DNA of 64,000 nucleotides from Chamaea fasciata (Eukaryota; Chordata; Aves; Passeriformes; Sylviidae): assembly GCA_029207755.1 (NCBI GenBank), contig JARCOQ010000066.1:124001-188000 (forward strand), written 5' to 3'. This document shows, in pieces, positions 63,901-64,000 of this stretch (the first letter of the stretch is position 1; every line of letters begins with the position of its first letter). A program made the translations under genes and the position numbers. The notes beneath the pieces are model-generated. The model worked only from the letters and a program-made list of their open reading frames with translations, was not told the origin of the DNA and searched no databases.

Positions 63901-64000
63901 GGCAAGACCACTATCAATACAAGGTGGGAGGAATGGCTCTGGTCACCATCCGGACCAGTGTCCATCTGGACCAGTCTCCATCTGGATTCGGATCTATGAC
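60985..64000. repeat. Super-unit 3, partial (first 3016 bp)
   Basis: The third super-unit begins with the phase marker at 60,985 and is cut by the window edge two bases before its next phase marker would fall, if it keeps the 3017 bp spacing. I saw no difference from 38,059-41,074. It shares with super-unit 2 the change GGGATCCATGGCTCTT near 63,700 (near 40,775 in super-unit 2), which is GGGATCCGTGGCTCTT in super-unit 1 near 22,424. It is therefore a closer relative of super-unit 2. Confidence 0.85.

Larger units (their letters stand above)
1..64000. repeat. 42/47 bp tandem satellite array (whole window)
   Basis: The whole window is built from head-to-tail units that begin GGGATCC and repeat every 42 bp (example 1282-1323) or 47 bp (example 307-353). 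The two forms differ mainly by 5 bp near the unit end, where GTCCAGCT is replaced by GTCCATCCAGAGT or GTCCATCCACAGT. The 47 bp form holds two copies of TGTCCATCC about 16 bp apart, hinting at a still shorter ancestor. Most units carry overlapping BamHI and NcoI sites (GGATCCATGG). All units read are in one orientation, and no unique DNA or inserted element interrupts them, so there is no other content to report in any gene-free stretch. The array continues past both ends of the window. I do not recognise the satellite family; a vertebrate origin is inferred from CpG decay only. Confidence 0.97.

Noticed and set aside
1..64000. CRISPR array
   Set aside because: The intervals between conserved motifs are themselves repeated, spacing is 42/47 bp throughout, and no cas-like gene or leader is present.
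1..64000. Membership of the avian 41-42 bp microchromosome satellites
   Set aside because: The unit length is similar, but those families are known for alternating short A and T clusters, which are missing here. I cannot assign a family without a database search.
1..64000. Bacterial or phage origin based on dense open frames
   Set aside because: Frames are equally open on both strands, there are no ribosome-binding sites or operon spacing, and kilobase HORs with CpG decay are a eukaryotic satellite pattern.
1..64000. Hairpin terminators or large palindromes from GGATCC and CCATGG
   Set aside because: These are 6 bp restriction palindromes overlapping by two bases; no stem longer than this was seen and no T tract follows.

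Overview
This 64 kb window is one uninterrupted block of tandemly repeated satellite DNA. I find no believable protein gene, no tRNA or rRNA gene, no transposon, no CRISPR array and no unique sequence, and the array runs off both ends of the window. The base unit is 42 bp, with a 47 bp sister form, about 60% GC in consensus. It nearly always carries GGATCC (BamHI) overlapping CCATGG (NcoI). Every unit I read lies in the same orientation. The long homogeneous array, the consensus without CpG, and sites that alternate between CG, TG and CA all suggest a CpG-methylated eukaryote, most plausibly a vertebrate, in centromeric, pericentromeric, subtelomeric or sex-chromosome heterochromatin. That assignment is inference; I do not recognise the family or the species.

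The array is nested. (1) Monomers of 42/47 bp. (2) Blocks of about 0.7-1.6 kb, each marked once by a diverged unit containing CAATACAAGG; I count 60 markers. (3) From 1 to about 19 kb, four blocks (1319+1045+1098+698 bp) form a 4160 bp higher-order repeat (HOR): four full copies after one short 3066 bp copy. (4) From about 18.8 kb the organisation changes to a super-unit of 18,352 bp (19,707-38,058). It is followed by a second copy enlarged to 22,926 bp (38,059-60,984), and the start of a third reaches the window end. The second copy is longer because of a 4574 bp internal tandem duplication whose junction is chimeric, as expected from unequal crossing-over. Inside the super-units there are also a 1933 bp tandem duplication and two recurrent deletion-derived blocks (297 bp and 337 bp missing).

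The many long reading frames are a property of the repeat. The consensus unit is 14 codons long and has no stop codon in any of its six frames, so long open frames, up to 621 codons, appear everywhere on both strands. I treat none of them as a gene. The most useful content of the window is its record of satellite evolution: monomer, block, HOR, super-unit and later rearrangements, with diagnostic variants that allow individual recombination events to be bracketed.
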